Assembly (NCBI RefSeq): GCF_900105005.1
Contig: NZ_LT629748.1
Location: forward strand, 1,488,001-1,552,000
DNA: 64,000 nucleotides
Origin: Halopseudomonas litoralis
GTDB lineage: Bacteria; Pseudomonadota; Gammaproteobacteria; Pseudomonadales; Pseudomonadaceae
Direction: 5' to 3'
The translations under genes and the position numbers were made by a program. Below the pieces are notes generated by a model. The model worked only from the letters and a program-made list of their open reading frames with translations. It was not told where the DNA came from and did no database searches. Shown here piece after piece: positions 56,130 to 63,827 of this stretch. Positions within the stretch are counted from its first letter, which is position 1. Every line of letters starts with the position of its first letter.

Positions 56130-56737
56130 TGATCGATCCTCTTGAATTCGATAACCCATACCCATGGATTGGCATCCCAGTCGCCGCCGGTTGAGTTCCA
56201 CAGCTCTGCAAATGCGTCGAAAGCCGTGGTCACCGGAATGAATTCGTACATTGATCGGGCGAGCCCCTCTTTGCAGATTTGCCCGATGGTTATTTCTTGC
56301 AGCCGCTCGACGCGAACGCCTGTGATTTCCAACTGGATGCGGCTGGCCCACCGGGGCATGTGGATGCTTGGTTTCCATGGCCCGCCGTAGTCGGTACGGT
56401 TGTCGGCCTCGCGGTACACGACCCACTTCTCGCCAGAAGCTTGTGCTACACGGGTTTCTGCCCAGGTCTCCCGCACCCATAGGTGGTCACCGACCTGACC
56501 ATAAGGGCAGCAGCTTCCTGCCAATCCTTCCCATCCGCCACGCTGGTTTTGCAGTTCTTGCTCAACGTGAACCATTGACTGAACCTTGTTTGCCGGCCAC
56601 CGGTGTCCAGCAGGGCCCGGATAGTCGATTGGCGTCACTTCCGGCTGTGGCTTCATAACTCGGCGGGCAACCGTCTTCCGGCCATCCAGAATTGCGCTGA
56701 CCATCTCGCCATTGAACAGAATGGGGCGCTCAGTCAT
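56126..56737 (-). CDS. ASCH-like phage protein
   Basis: 203 residues starting MTERPILFNGEMVSAIL, followed by DGRKTVARRVMKPQP. The series YGQVGDHLWVRETWAE, PRWASRIQLEITGVRVERLQ and WDANPWVWVIEFKRI is the pattern of ASCH/morphogenesis-type proteins found in many prophages. ASCH domains bind RNA-like ligands. Start 56737 is chosen for the conserved opening; it overlaps the preceding gene. Role in the phage is unknown. Confidence 0.72.
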   Translation of the reverse strand: MTERPILFNGEMVSAILDGRKTVARRVMKPQPEVTPIDYPGPAGHRWPANKVQSMVHVEQELQNQRGGWEGLAGSCCPYGQVGDHLWVRETWAETRVAQASGEKWVVYREADNRTDYGGPWKPSIHMPRWASRIQLEITGVRVERLQEITIGQICKEGLARSMYEFIPVTTAFDAFAELWNSTGGDWDANPWVWVIEFKRIDQ

Positions 56738-57020
56738 CGATCTTCTCCTCTGCATGCCGGTACACGGCGTGATCCATGAGCATCGACGGCTCCATGTCAC
56801 AGCTCTCATCGAAAGCTGGGTATTCCAGGTAACTCGGCGTGGCCGGGTGCCGCGGCGGGTACTGGACCTCTGCTTCCAGGCGCTGGTTATCGATCGCCTG
56901 TCGGTAGGCATCCCGGGCCAGTCTCACCAGCTCGGTATTGGTCATCCATTCACCGTCGATCCCGCTCAGCTGGGTGAGGGTGCCCTCGTTGGTCATCATG
57001 GTGCTGGCTAACAGGTTCAT
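56730..57020 (-). CDS. Phage hypothetical protein
   Basis: 96 residues from MNLLASTMMTNEG (57020). The middle, WMTNTELVRLARDAYRQAIDNQRLEAEVQYPP, is a helix-rich segment. It overlaps both neighbouring genes by 4 to 8 bp. Function unknown. Confidence 0.6.
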   Translation of the reverse strand: MNLLASTMMTNEGTLTQLSGIDGEWMTNTELVRLARDAYRQAIDNQRLEAEVQYPPRHPATPSYLEYPAFDESCDMEPSMLMDHAVYRHAEEKIDD

Positions 57021-57121
57021 GCTGCCTCCTGCAGTGGCAGGCGCCACTGGTGGCTTGTTTCTGGCAATGAGGGTCCGTACTGCCCCTGGAATGCCAGGGC
57101 AGGGCATTTGATGGATGTCAT
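57017..57121 (-). CDS. Very small phage ORF
   Basis: 34 residues, MTSIKCPALAFQGQYG then SLPETSHQWRLP. A GAGAG ribosome-binding site precedes the start and the stop overlaps the next gene as ATGA, which argues that it is translated as the first gene of the leftward sub-block. Function unknown. Confidence 0.4.
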   Translation of the reverse strand: MTSIKCPALAFQGQYGPSLPETSHQWRLPLQEAA

Positions 57122-57226
57122 GGGTTTACTCTCGGCGACTCGCCCCCTCTTGTGGTGGCGCTGTGATGTTGGATTGAGATATGGTCGAGTTTCATCCAAG
57201 GCCAAGGCCAAAGGTCAAGGGAGCAA

Positions 57227-57490
57227 ATGGATATGTCGAAACGAATAATCACTGAGCAGCAGCTCAGTGGTGTAAATATCAAAAACTATGACGAGGTAGT
57301 ACTGACAAGCAGTCCTAATGACTCCGTTGGGGTGGAGATTTTCGCTGTGCGAACACTTGCTCCATTTGTGGAGCCGCTCAAGGAGGCAATGCCTTCATCC
57401 AGGAGGCAACTATTGGTAGTAGTTGCCGACCCCGATGATGTGGACATCCAGATTCGTGTTCGCCGAGCAATTGATCTCAAGATAATGTAG
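57227..57490 (+). CDS. Hypothetical protein, first gene of forward cassette
   Basis: 87 residues on the + strand, opposite to most genes in the element. It is preceded by a GGGAG ribosome-binding site. Hydrophilic N-terminus, then VGVEIFAVRTLAPFVEPLKE and RRQLLVVVADPDDVDIQIRVRRA, a soluble alpha/beta pattern. Nine bases separate it from the next gene, so the three + strand genes form an operon. No family is recognised. Confidence 0.55.
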   Translation: MDMSKRIITEQQLSGVNIKNYDEVVLTSSPNDSVGVEIFAVRTLAPFVEPLKEAMPSSRRQLLVVVADPDDVDIQIRVRRAIDLKIM

Positions 57491-57499
57491 GGCAACGCT

Positions 57500-58126
57500 A
57501 TGGAGGATATTTTTGGGCAAGCCGTGCCGATCATCCAGCTTGTATTGCCGGGCTTTGTTACGACTGTAATATTCTATTGGCTTTCGAGTGCGCCAAAACC
57601 CGGGCAGTTTGAAAGACTGATACAGGCTTTGATCGGTACCGGCGTAATTTATGTGCTGGTGCAAGTAATCGAAAGCCTCGCTCTATATGTCGGACGTTAT
57701 GGGGCAATAGGAGCATGGAGTGACTGGGTGATATTGTTCTGGAGCTACATTCTGGCTGTAGCGCTAGGGCTGGCTTTGGCATTCATTTCAGCCAACGACA
57801 CTCTCTACAAGGTTGCGAGGCAGGCGAACCTGACAATGCGTTTCTCAGAGGGTTCGGAATGGTGTTTCGCCCACAGAACCCTCAGGGATAGAGGTGTTAT
57901 TTTAAATTTCAATGACGGCAGGCGCTTGGCAGGATATCCGCGAGCGTGGCCTACATGCCCTGAAAAGGGGCACTATCTGATCCAGTTTCCCACGTGGATA
58001 GTGGCAAATGAGGGCGATCAGGGAGCGGATAATTTCGAGCCAGCGGACGGTATCGAGTATATGATCATCCCAAATAGTGAGGTTATGTGGACTGATTTTC
58101 TTTCCAAGCCAACCGAAGAGGTGTGA
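57500..58126 (+). CDS. DUF6338-like membrane protein, second gene of forward cassette
   Basis: 208 residues. Membrane helices near residues 10-30 (IIQLVLPGFVTTVIFYWLSS), 40-65 (LIQALIGTGVIYVLVQVIES) and 75-100 (WSDWVILFWSYILAVALGLA). The soluble C-terminal half has AHRTLRDRGVILNFNDGRRLAGYPRAWPT and QFPTWIVANEGDQG. PKPGQFERLIQALI resembles the start of DUF6338 proteins, whose function is unknown. It is a likely cargo (moron) gene. Confidence 0.6.
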   Translation: MEDIFGQAVPIIQLVLPGFVTTVIFYWLSSAPKPGQFERLIQALIGTGVIYVLVQVIESLALYVGRYGAIGAWSDWVILFWSYILAVALGLALAFISANDTLYKVARQANLTMRFSEGSEWCFAHRTLRDRGVILNFNDGRRLAGYPRAWPTCPEKGHYLIQFPTWIVANEGDQGADNFEPADGIEYMIIPNSEVMWTDFLSKPTEEV

Positions 58127-58129
58127 TAG

Positions 58130-58285
58130 ATGAACAAAAGTCGCCAAGAGGTAATTGAAGAGACACTCAAGAGAAGCATTAACGAGGGGATGAATGTGAA
58201 CCCTGTAATGCCTCAAAATATTCTACCTAAGACGCCACCTAAAGCGCCGCCCTCGGCCCCTACAAGTGGGGCAAAAAAGAAATAG
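58130..58285 (+). CDS. 51-residue protein, third gene of forward cassette
   Basis: Starts 3 bp after the DUF6338-like stop, with GAGGTG upstream. The N-terminal half is helical (MNKSRQEVIEETLKRSINEG) and the tail is Pro/Lys-rich (PKTPPKAPPSAPTSGAKKK). The close spacing supports co-translation with the membrane protein. It is absent from routine ORF calls because of size. Confidence 0.5.
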   Translation: MNKSRQEVIEETLKRSINEGMNVNPVMPQNILPKTPPKAPPSAPTSGAKKK

Positions 58286-58311
58286 TTTTGTATAGCGGCC
58301 ATCAGGCCGCT

Positions 58312-58503
58312 TCATCCCTCTGCGCGTTTGGCGACTGCCTCATTGATCTTCCGATTATGCTCCGCCAGCGCCTCCCAGCTCCATCCGTTCATGGGTGCTG
58401 TGCACTGGGCGTGGATCGGGCATCTTCCGCACCCGTTGCGGCGGCCAGCTTCGATGTAGTGCTGCTCGCAAATGGCAATAACGAGAGGGGACAGGGTAGT
58501 CAT
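58312..58503 (-). CDS. Small Cys-rich phage protein
   Basis: 63 residues, MTTLSPLVIAICEQHYIEAG then GRRNGCGRCPIHAQCTAPM. Four Cys may bind zinc. The start shares its bases with the stop of the next gene (TGATG-type overlap at 58503). Function unknown. Confidence 0.6.
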   Translation of the reverse strand: MTTLSPLVIAICEQHYIEAGRRNGCGRCPIHAQCTAPMNGWSWEALAEHNRKINEAVAKRAEG

Positions 58504-58853
58504 TATGCCGCCTTCCAGTCCTGCCACCCAATCACCGGCGCACCGGTCTTCTTGTTCTTGAGCGGCTGCCCGGTCGCATCCTTCTTCGGTGCTCGAGCGC
58601 GGATGCAGAGGTCTCGGCATTCTTCCTGCTCACGCATCAGCCTAATGAACTCATGGGCGAACTGGGGCGCGTCAAAGGGCTTGCATAGCTGGATGATGCG
58701 CGAGCCGTTCATGATGGCGTCAGCGCGGATATTCACTGCGGCCTCCCATTCCTCTGGTGTAAGGTCTTCTCCGCGAATCCTGGTAGGAACCTGCCGGCGG
58801 GCGCTGCTTATCGCGTAGCCGCGGGTCATTCCGAACACTGCAAATGTACTCAT
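58503..58853 (-). CDS. Phage hypothetical protein (STFAVFGMT family)
   Basis: 116 residues, MSTFAVFGMTRGYAISSARR and later MNGSRIIQLCKPFDAPQFAHEFIRLM. This opening recurs in small proteins of Pseudomonas prophages. It has a soluble alpha/beta pattern. It is part of the coupled block. Function unknown. Confidence 0.65.
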   Translation of the reverse strand: MSTFAVFGMTRGYAISSARRQVPTRIRGEDLTPEEWEAAVNIRADAIMNGSRIIQLCKPFDAPQFAHEFIRLMREQEECRDLCIRARAPKKDATGQPLKNKKTGAPVIGWQDWKAA

Positions 58854-58887
58854 GATAATAACCTCTCGTGACACCCCGCCGTGACAC

Positions 58888-59139
58888 TTACGGCTGGCGC
58901 ATGAAGTCGCGCAGCTGGTCGCCTGGCAGGCGTGATGCGTTGTGGATCAATCGGGTTATGGCGTCCTGGCGTTCTTCGAGTTCGCAGGTGGCCATGATCT
59001 CGCTCAGTAGCTCTGCGGTGGCGTGGTAGATGTCCACCTGCAAGCGGTAGGCGAGGAGGCGGGCTTGGCGCTCTTCCTCCTTCAGCTTGTCCCTGGCGCG
59101 TTTCTCGCGCTGGCGCTCGGCAGGGGTCATTGCTTTCAT
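58888..59139 (-). CDS. Small coiled-coil phage protein
   Basis: 83 residues, starting MKAMTPAERQREKRARDKLK; strongly charged and helical in the first half (a coiled coil or DNA-binding helix), then VDIYHATAELLSEIMATCELE. Preceded by a GAGAGG site. Overlaps the upstream gene by 4 bp. Function unknown. Confidence 0.6.
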   Translation of the reverse strand: MKAMTPAERQREKRARDKLKEEERQARLLAYRLQVDIYHATAELLSEIMATCELEERQDAITRLIHNASRLPGDQLRDFMRQP

Positions 59140-59465
59140 GCCCACACCTCTCGCGCCACTGCGTTTTGCCTCGCTTGGGGCGTGCCCCTGGGCTTGAAGG
59201 GTAGGTGCTGGGGCAATGCCTGCTTCACTACCGGCTTGCGCCGTGTACGGGCTTTGCGGGGTGCTGGCGTCTTTGCCTCCGGCGCTGCTTTGTCTTTCAG
59301 GTGCATGACCTGGTTGTACTGGCGGAAGGCGTCCTTGCCCGGGGCGTGGCGGGCGATGATGGGCAGGGTCTCGACCTTGCCATTCCGGCGTTCGTAATCG
59401 CGCATCAGGACTTCATGCTCGGCGCGGAGCAGATCCCGTTCGGCGATGGCTGTCGCGTCAATCAT
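59136..59465 (-). CDS. Basic phage hypothetical protein
   Basis: 109 residues. Acidic/basic N-terminal helix (RDLLRAEHEVLMRDYERRNG) followed by a Lys/Arg/Pro-rich middle (PAPRKARTRRKPVV). Basic charge and position beside ssb suggest a nucleic-acid-binding role; unproven. Confidence 0.55.
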   Translation of the reverse strand: MIDATAIAERDLLRAEHEVLMRDYERRNGKVETLPIIARHAPGKDAFRQYNQVMHLKDKAAPEAKTPAPRKARTRRKPVVKQALPQHLPFKPRGTPQARQNAVAREVWA

Positions 59466-59474
59466 GCTGGCTCC

Positions 59475-59936
59475 TCAAAAAGGAATGTCATCATCAAAGC
59501 TGTCGTAATCCGGCGCGGGCGCCTGATTCGGTTGGGCGGGCTGCTGTTGCGCTGGCGGTCGTGCCTGCTGGCGCTGGGGTTGGTTGCCGGGTGGTGCGCC
59601 GTCGAGCAGCTGCAGGGTGCCGTTCATATCGACCACCACTTCGGTGGTGTACCGCTTGATGCCGTCCTTCTCCCACTCACGGGTTTGCAGCCGGCCTTCG
59701 ATGTAGATCTTCGATCCCTTGCGCACGTACTGCCCGGCAATCTCCGCAATGCGACCGAAGAAGGCCAGGCGGTGCCATTCGGTGCGCGTCTGCTGCTGAC
59801 CGGTCTGCTTGTCCTTCCAGCTGTCGGAGGTGGCCAGGGTGAGGTTGGTGACCGCCGTGCCGTTGGGCAGGTAGCGGGTTTCTGGGTCCCCGCCGGCGTT
59901 GCCGATCAGGATGACCTTGTTGATGCCGCGGCTCAT
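59475..59936 (-). CDS. ssb: Single-stranded DNA-binding protein
   Basis: 153 residues. The OB-fold shows [44 protein letters not shown] and [12 protein letters not shown], and the disordered Gln/Pro/Ala linker leads to the acidic tip DDDIPF needed to recruit partners. It coats ssDNA in replication, here presumably for the element's own replication. The start is set at MSRGINK. Confidence 0.92.
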   Translation of the reverse strand: MSRGINKVILIGNAGGDPETRYLPNGTAVTNLTLATSDSWKDKQTGQQQTRTEWHRLAFFGRIAEIAGQYVRKGSKIYIEGRLQTREWEKDGIKRYTTEVVVDMNGTLQLLDGAPPGNQPQRQQARPPAQQQPAQPNQAPAPDYDSFDDDIPF

Positions 59937-60124
59937 GCGGCCACCTGCAGCGGCTGTTGCCCGGCCTGGACCTGTTCGATATGCCGGGCCTTGGCCACTG
60001 CCGCCTGATACCCGATTGCCCAACCGACCACCCGGCCTGCTTGGGTGAGGCGCCAGAAGCTGGCGCGGGAGGCGTTCGGCAGCACGCGGTTGCCGGCGGT
60101 GTGGATCTGTACCATTGAGTTCAT
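59933..60124 (-). CDS. Small phage hypothetical protein
   Basis: 63 residues, [20 protein letters not shown] then [32 protein letters not shown] site precedes the start; the stop overlaps the ssb start as ATGA. Function unknown. Confidence 0.6.
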   Translation of the reverse strand: MNSMVQIHTAGNRVLPNASRASFWRLTQAGRVVGWAIGYQAAVAKARHIEQVQAGQQPLQVAA

Positions 60125-60134
60125 GGTGGTTACC

Positions 60135-60506
60135 TCATGCGTGGTCAAAGGGGCTGTAAATCACATCCGGCCGGCGGCTGGGCCGGGTCCGGGTGACTGA
60201 GTTGCGTATGTAGCGGTCCTGGTGGGTATCGGGCTGGCCGCCGACGCTGATGCAGCACACCGCCAGCAGCAGGGCGAGCGGGGCGATAATGGCCTTGCGT
60301 ATGGCTTCGGCCACCAGGTGCGCCCGGCGGCTGGCGCCGAGCTTGAACATGGCGTTGGCGATGCGCTTACGCACGCTGTCCGGCGCCAGTCCGGCTTCGC
60401 GGGCGATCTCTTTGTCCGTCATGCCGGCCGCAACCAGCATGGTGAACTCGACTTCCCGAGGGCTGAGCAGGCCTATCTGGCCTTGCCATCCGTGTCTGAT
60501 AATCAT
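60135..60506 (-). CDS. LuxR-type HTH protein with C-terminal hydrophobic segment
   Basis: 123 residues. A GerE/LuxR HTH (LSPREVEFTMLVAAGMTDKE, then IAREAGLAPDSVRKRIANAM) occupies residues about 14-60, followed by a short hydrophobic helix (APLALLLAVCCISVGG). There is no ligand-binding domain, so it is a stand-alone HTH protein, perhaps tethered to the membrane. It lies next to a CsrA homologue, so it may be part of a regulatory pair in the element. Confidence 0.75.
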   Translation of the reverse strand: MIIRHGWQGQIGLLSPREVEFTMLVAAGMTDKEIAREAGLAPDSVRKRIANAMFKLGASRRAHLVAEAIRKAIIAPLALLLAVCCISVGGQPDTHQDRYIRNSVTRTRPSRRPDVIYSPFDHA

Positions 60507-60521
60507 GGCGAGCCTCCAAGG

Positions 60522-60704
60522 CTATGCGGGCTGATGTGCCGGGTAACGCCCGGCGATTTCCTTGCGGACGATGCGCACCGCTTGCGGTGCCTCAGTGCCT
60601 ATGCGCACTTGCCGACCATTGATTGCCAGCACGGTGAGCTCGATGGTGTGTTCGCCTGCGGTGATGATGAGGGTCTCGCCTGTACGGCGTGTCAGTGACA
60701 GCAT
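60522..60704 (-). CDS. csrA: CsrA-family RNA-binding regulator
   Basis: 60 residues. MLSLTRRTGETLIIT, VRIGTEAP and VRKEIAGRY match CsrA/RsmA. The RNA-contact Leu4 region and the Arg in VRKEI are present. A strong AAGGAG precedes the start. CsrA binds GGA motifs in mRNA leaders, altering translation. Encoded in a mobile element, it may modify host gene expression or the element's own leaders. An extension of 13 codons upstream lacks support. Confidence 0.88.
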   Translation of the reverse strand: MLSLTRRTGETLIITAGEHTIELTVLAINGRQVRIGTEAPQAVRIVRKEIAGRYPAHQPA

Positions 60705-60880
60705 TTCCTTTCTCCTTGGGTTCCGTTGCTTCGCGCATGCCACTGGTGGTCAATGGCATCTGGGAAGGTCTGGGGGAGGGGGGAAGGTGGCCAGCGGCCA
60801 ACTCACCACTGCCCAGGTGACGGGCTTTGCGCTAAGCTGCACGCACCACACGACACAGCTTGCAAAGGAGGGCAGACCGA

Positions 60881-61231
60881 ATGGCGGTCTCTGTATTGGC
60901 GCGATTTATCGCTGATGAGTGGTTCAAAATCATGATGATTCTGTGTTTTCTGCTGCTGGTTGCAGCCCTGACCTTCGAGCTGCAATTCGACAACCTGACG
61001 GTGATGCTCCTGTCACTTGCCGGCACCCTGTGGGGTATTGGCGAGATGGCTTGCCGCCCCTATCGTGAGATAGTCACGCAGGACGTCATCCTGCCCGGCT
61101 ATGCGAAGATGTCAGGGCGGCCACGGCGGCTGAATATGGCGGGGTTCTGTCTGTTCACACTGGCTCTGCTGGTTGCCGGTGCTGGCGCTTACCGCTTGTG
61201 GCTGATACTTCCCTTATTGCTGGTGGGGTAA
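60881..61231 (+). CDS. Small integral membrane protein
   Basis: 116 residues with an AAGGAGGG site. Three membrane segments are predicted (KIMMILCFLLLVAALTFEL, LTVMLLSLAGTLWGIG and FCLFTLALLVAGAGAYRL). It reads opposite to the adjacent csrA, so the 176-bp gap should contain divergent promoters. No family recognised. Confidence 0.6.
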   Translation: MAVSVLARFIADEWFKIMMILCFLLLVAALTFELQFDNLTVMLLSLAGTLWGIGEMACRPYREIVTQDVILPGYAKMSGRPRRLNMAGFCLFTLALLVAGAGAYRLWLILPLLLVG

Positions 61232-61253
61232 CCGTCAGAGGGAGCGGCTGTTG

Positions 61254-61442
61254 CTATTCGGCGGATTCGTTGATGTTGATTACGAATCCGCCGAATGCCT
61301 GATAAAGCGGGACTCCATGAAGATACTGCTCTGCTGAAGTCTTGCTATCGAAAACCTCAATGCAGCTTTCGTTATCCTCTGACATGCATGGAATTACGAT
61401 TCTGTCTTCGCGCTCGATCAGCGCAATCCATCTATCACTCAT
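61254..61442 (-). CDS. Small hypothetical protein
   Basis: 62 residues, MSDRWIALIEREDRIVIPCM then FDSKTSAEQYLHGVPLYQAF. It converges on the preceding + strand gene. No family is recognised and a regulatory region lies upstream. Confidence 0.5.
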   Translation of the reverse strand: MSDRWIALIEREDRIVIPCMSEDNESCIEVFDSKTSAEQYLHGVPLYQAFGGFVININESAE

Positions 61443-61627
61443 CACACTTCTCCTTTTTCGTTTCCCGGTACCGCCTCATCGAAGCGGTACGAGGAAATCT
61501 TTCTTCACCTGTTTTCTGTCGCCCCACAGGTGAACCGCCGGGGCTGATCTCACCGGTTACCCGGCTTATCCGTTCATGGCCTACGTTGTTAAAGAGCGGG
61601 GCCGGTGTTGCTGGCTTGGGAGTAAAT

Positions 61628-61666
61628 TTACAACTGATAATTGTATATTGCAAGCGTAAGTTGTAA
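61628..61666. promoter_or_regulatory. Operator-like inverted repeat in the 61.4-61.8 kb control region
   Basis: TTACAACT (61628-61635) and AGTTGTAA (61659-61666) are exact complements, with further TTGTA copies around 61641 and 61683. The AT-rich gap without genes suggests a phage repressor/promoter region controlling the divergent units. Confidence 0.4.
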
Positions 61667-61757
61667 TTCATTTCATTGAAAATTGTAGGTTCTTGAATCG
61701 CGAGCAATAAAAACCCGCCCGGAGGCGACAGGCGTTGCGCCGTAGTATTTGCGTGTG

Positions 61758-61774
61758 GTACTGAAAAACAGTAC
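61758..61774 (+). promoter_or_regulatory. Inverted-repeat operator candidate upstream of hicA
   Basis: GTACTG-AAAAA-CAGTAC ends 9 bp before the hicA start codon, so a bound protein would block translation or transcription start. HicB proteins commonly autoregulate at such sites. Its 17-bp total length and five-base spacer do not fit a LexA box. Confidence 0.5.
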
Positions 61775-61783
61775 TATTCAGGT

Positions 61784-62038
61784 ATGAAAAGAAAACACCA
61801 AAAAACCCTTGAGCTGATCTTTGCCCGCCCCGTCAGCGCCAATGTCCAGTGGCGAGACATCGAAGCGCTATTCATTGAGCTGGGCGCGGATGTATCAGAG
61901 CGGGAAGGCTCACGCATCGGGGTGCGACTGTTTGGTGAGATACGGGTGTTCCATCGGCCACACCCGTCGCCGACCACTGACAAGGGTGCAGTGGCTTCGG
62001 TGCGTGACTGGCTGAATGCGAATGGAGTAAAGCCATGA
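61784..62038 (+). CDS. hicA: HicA-type mRNA interferase toxin
   Basis: 84 residues. KRKHQKTLELIFARPVSANV, then VQWRDIEALFIELGADVSER, and RVFHRPHPSPTT and VRDWLNANG match the short HicA subfamily that lacks the GSHH motif and has FHRPHP instead. HicA cleaves mRNA when not bound by HicB. The stop overlaps the start of the next gene (ATGA), the normal order toxin then antitoxin. Confidence 0.82.
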   Translation: MKRKHQKTLELIFARPVSANVQWRDIEALFIELGADVSEREGSRIGVRLFGEIRVFHRPHPSPTTDKGAVASVRDWLNANGVKP

Positions 62039-62370
62039 AGAACACAATGACGATTGACGGCTACCGGGCAGTTATCCAGTTTGATCCTGAGATTGAGATG
62101 TTTCGTGGAGAGTTCGTTGGCCTGAATGGCGGGGCGGATTTCTACGCGGCTGATATTGAGGGGTTGAAGCGGGAAGGGGCGGCGTCTCTGCGGGTATTTC
62201 TGGAGATGTGCGCCGAGGATGGCGTGGAGCCGACCAAAGCGTTTTCCGGCAAATTCAATGTGCGTGTCCCGCCGGAGTTACACGCTGATCTGGTGGTGGC
62301 CGCTACAGCAGAGGGCAAGAGCCTGAATCAGTGGGTGGTGGACGCGCTGGGACGAGAGGCTCATGCCTGA
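62035..62370 (+). CDS. hicB: HicB-type antitoxin (first of two)
   Basis: 111 residues. A partial HicB N-terminal domain (TIDGYRAVIQFDPEIEMFRG, GADFYAADIEGLKREGAASL) is followed by a C-terminal ribbon-helix-helix (GKFNVRVPPELHADLVVAAT, then GKSLNQWVVDALGREA), which binds DNA. Its stop overlaps the start of a second HicB-like gene (TGATG). It should neutralise HicA and repress the operon. Confidence 0.8.
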   Translation: MKNTMTIDGYRAVIQFDPEIEMFRGEFVGLNGGADFYAADIEGLKREGAASLRVFLEMCAEDGVEPTKAFSGKFNVRVPPELHADLVVAATAEGKSLNQWVVDALGREAHA

Positions 62371-62711
62371 TGAGTACGATGCTGAAACACCGGGGCTACT
62401 ACGGCACCATTCAGCCCGACATTGAAAGCGGCACACTGTTCGGCAAGCTCGCTTTTATCCGTGACCTGGTCACTTACGAGGCCGATGATCTTAAAACCCT
62501 GGAAAAGGAATTTCAGATCTCGGTGGATGACTACCTTAAGGATTGCGCCGATCTGGGCAGAGCTCCTGACACTCCCTGCAAAGGGTCGTTTAACGTCAGG
62601 GTGGGGCATAACCTGCACCTGGCTGCCACGGTGGCAGCTACCCAGCAGAGCATCACCCTGAATGACCTGACCCGCCGGGCGCTGAGTGAGTATCTGGAGC
62701 ATCGGGCGTAA
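62370..62711 (+). CDS. hicB: HicB-type antitoxin (second, tandem copy)
   Basis: 113 residues. HicB-like MLKHRGYYGTIQPDIESGTL, TYEADDLKTLEKEFQISVDD and DYLKDCADLG, with a C-terminal RHH (GSFNVRVGHNLHLAATVAAT, then LNDLTRRALSEYLE). It is only distantly like the first HicB but has the same architecture. A three-gene hicA-hicB-hicB operon is unusual; the second may be a decoy or separate regulator. Confidence 0.72.
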   Translation: MSTMLKHRGYYGTIQPDIESGTLFGKLAFIRDLVTYEADDLKTLEKEFQISVDDYLKDCADLGRAPDTPCKGSFNVRVGHNLHLAATVAATQQSITLNDLTRRALSEYLEHRA

Positions 62712-62734
62712 GGCTGCGGAGCAGGGAAGGGTAG

Positions 62735-62761
62735 ACACAAAAAAGCCCGCGCGGGGCGGGC
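62735..62761 (-). terminator. Rho-independent terminator for the minus-strand gene
   Basis: Read on the minus strand, CCGCCCGCCCCGCGCGGGC is followed by a run of T residues. The GC hairpin with a U-tract lies 9 bases after the membrane-protein stop at 62770; it may also help end the hic operon. Confidence 0.7.
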
Positions 62762-62769
62762 GGACGTAT

Positions 62770-63735
62770 TCAATCGCTGTCTGCGAATCCTTGAAGCAGG
62801 GTGTCTTGGATGTGCCCTGTGAGGATGGATGCTTCAACAGGGACGCCGCTGCGCATTTTTGCAACCACATGGAGATGAATGGCCCCCTTGCTCTCTAGGG
62901 AGCGGAAAAGATCCGTCAGTATCTTGCCGCTGCCTGACCCGTCCATGGGCATGCTTGCGGGTATCGCCATCCCGTCTTCACCCTCAAGGCTGACCCTGTA
63001 TCCGGTGTCGGTTTCTGCTATACGGGTCACACGATATAGCCCGTCAATACGGCTATGTTGGCGTCGCGTGCGCTCTCGCTTGATGTAGTCAGGGATCTCG
63101 TCAGCACTCAAAGATAAACGACCAATCTCAATTGCGTCGGCATCGGCCACGCTTTTTGCCAAGTTAACGGCGGAGGCAGCAATATCGGCGTTAAGATTGG
63201 AGAGGCGGGAGTTGGCGTCAATTGCAGCCTGAACGACCTTTAGGTGTGCATCTGTTTGATGATGGACGGTCTCGGCATCAAGATAGTTGCTGTGGCCGGC
63301 GTAGGCGCCTATCAGCAAGGCGAGGCCAAGCACAGTGATCACCAACTGGTTGCCGTTCATTTTCTCAATAGCCCTCAACCCAAGACGCTCAACCACATCG
63401 ACAAGCTTGGCTTCTGTAACCGAGCTTCCCTGGCTGAACTGAAAAACCAACTCTAAGTCTTTCTTGTCGTCATCCGTCAGGGATTGTGAGGTTTTACTAT
63501 ACACTAGGGCGGCGTAAAAACTATTGATGGCGGCTTGGTATTGTGCGAGCGCCTTCAGGGATGAGGCCGGCAACGTGCTCTGGTATTTTTCGCCCTCAGC
63601 CTTGAAGTAGAACTGCAGCCAGTCACCAAACGCGATATCGTATGACTTGCCATCATCAAGGCCGTTATCTAGCGCTTTCTGCAGAAGAGTAACAGCGTCA
63701 TCAAAGGTGGCGGCGCTTAAAGTTTCAATATTCAT
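62770..63735 (-). CDS. Hypothetical membrane protein with coiled-coil region
   Basis: 321 residues. One membrane helix near residues 130-147 (QLVITVLGLALLIGAYAG) separates an N-terminal helical domain (SSLKALAQYQAAINSFYAAL) from an extracytoplasmic or cytoplasmic C-terminal half (LSNLNADIAASAVNLAKSVA; YRVTRIAETDTGYRVSLEG). It has no recognised family. A terminator follows. It is a candidate accessory gene of the element. Confidence 0.6.
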   Translation of the reverse strand: MNIETLSAATFDDAVTLLQKALDNGLDDGKSYDIAFGDWLQFYFKAEGEKYQSTLPASSLKALAQYQAAINSFYAALVYSKTSQSLTDDDKKDLELVFQFSQGSSVTEAKLVDVVERLGLRAIEKMNGNQLVITVLGLALLIGAYAGHSNYLDAETVHHQTDAHLKVVQAAIDANSRLSNLNADIAASAVNLAKSVADADAIEIGRLSLSADEIPDYIKRERTRRQHSRIDGLYRVTRIAETDTGYRVSLEGEDGMAIPASMPMDGSGSGKILTDLFRSLESKGAIHLHVVAKMRSGVPVEASILTGHIQDTLLQGFADSD

Positions 63736-63827
63736 TGCATTCCTTGCGTAAATTTATGCATGGGCGACGCAGCGCGACCACATCGGCTTCCACTTCTCAA
63801 TCCCATCACCCACCACCATTCGAAATT

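Noticed and set aside
57902..58216. Minus-strand ORF opposite the DUF6338-like gene
   Set aside because: Opposite a gene with clear membrane helices and no motif of its own.
61758..61774. LexA box
   Set aside because: The CTG arms are only five bases apart; a LexA site needs CTGT-N8-ACAG.
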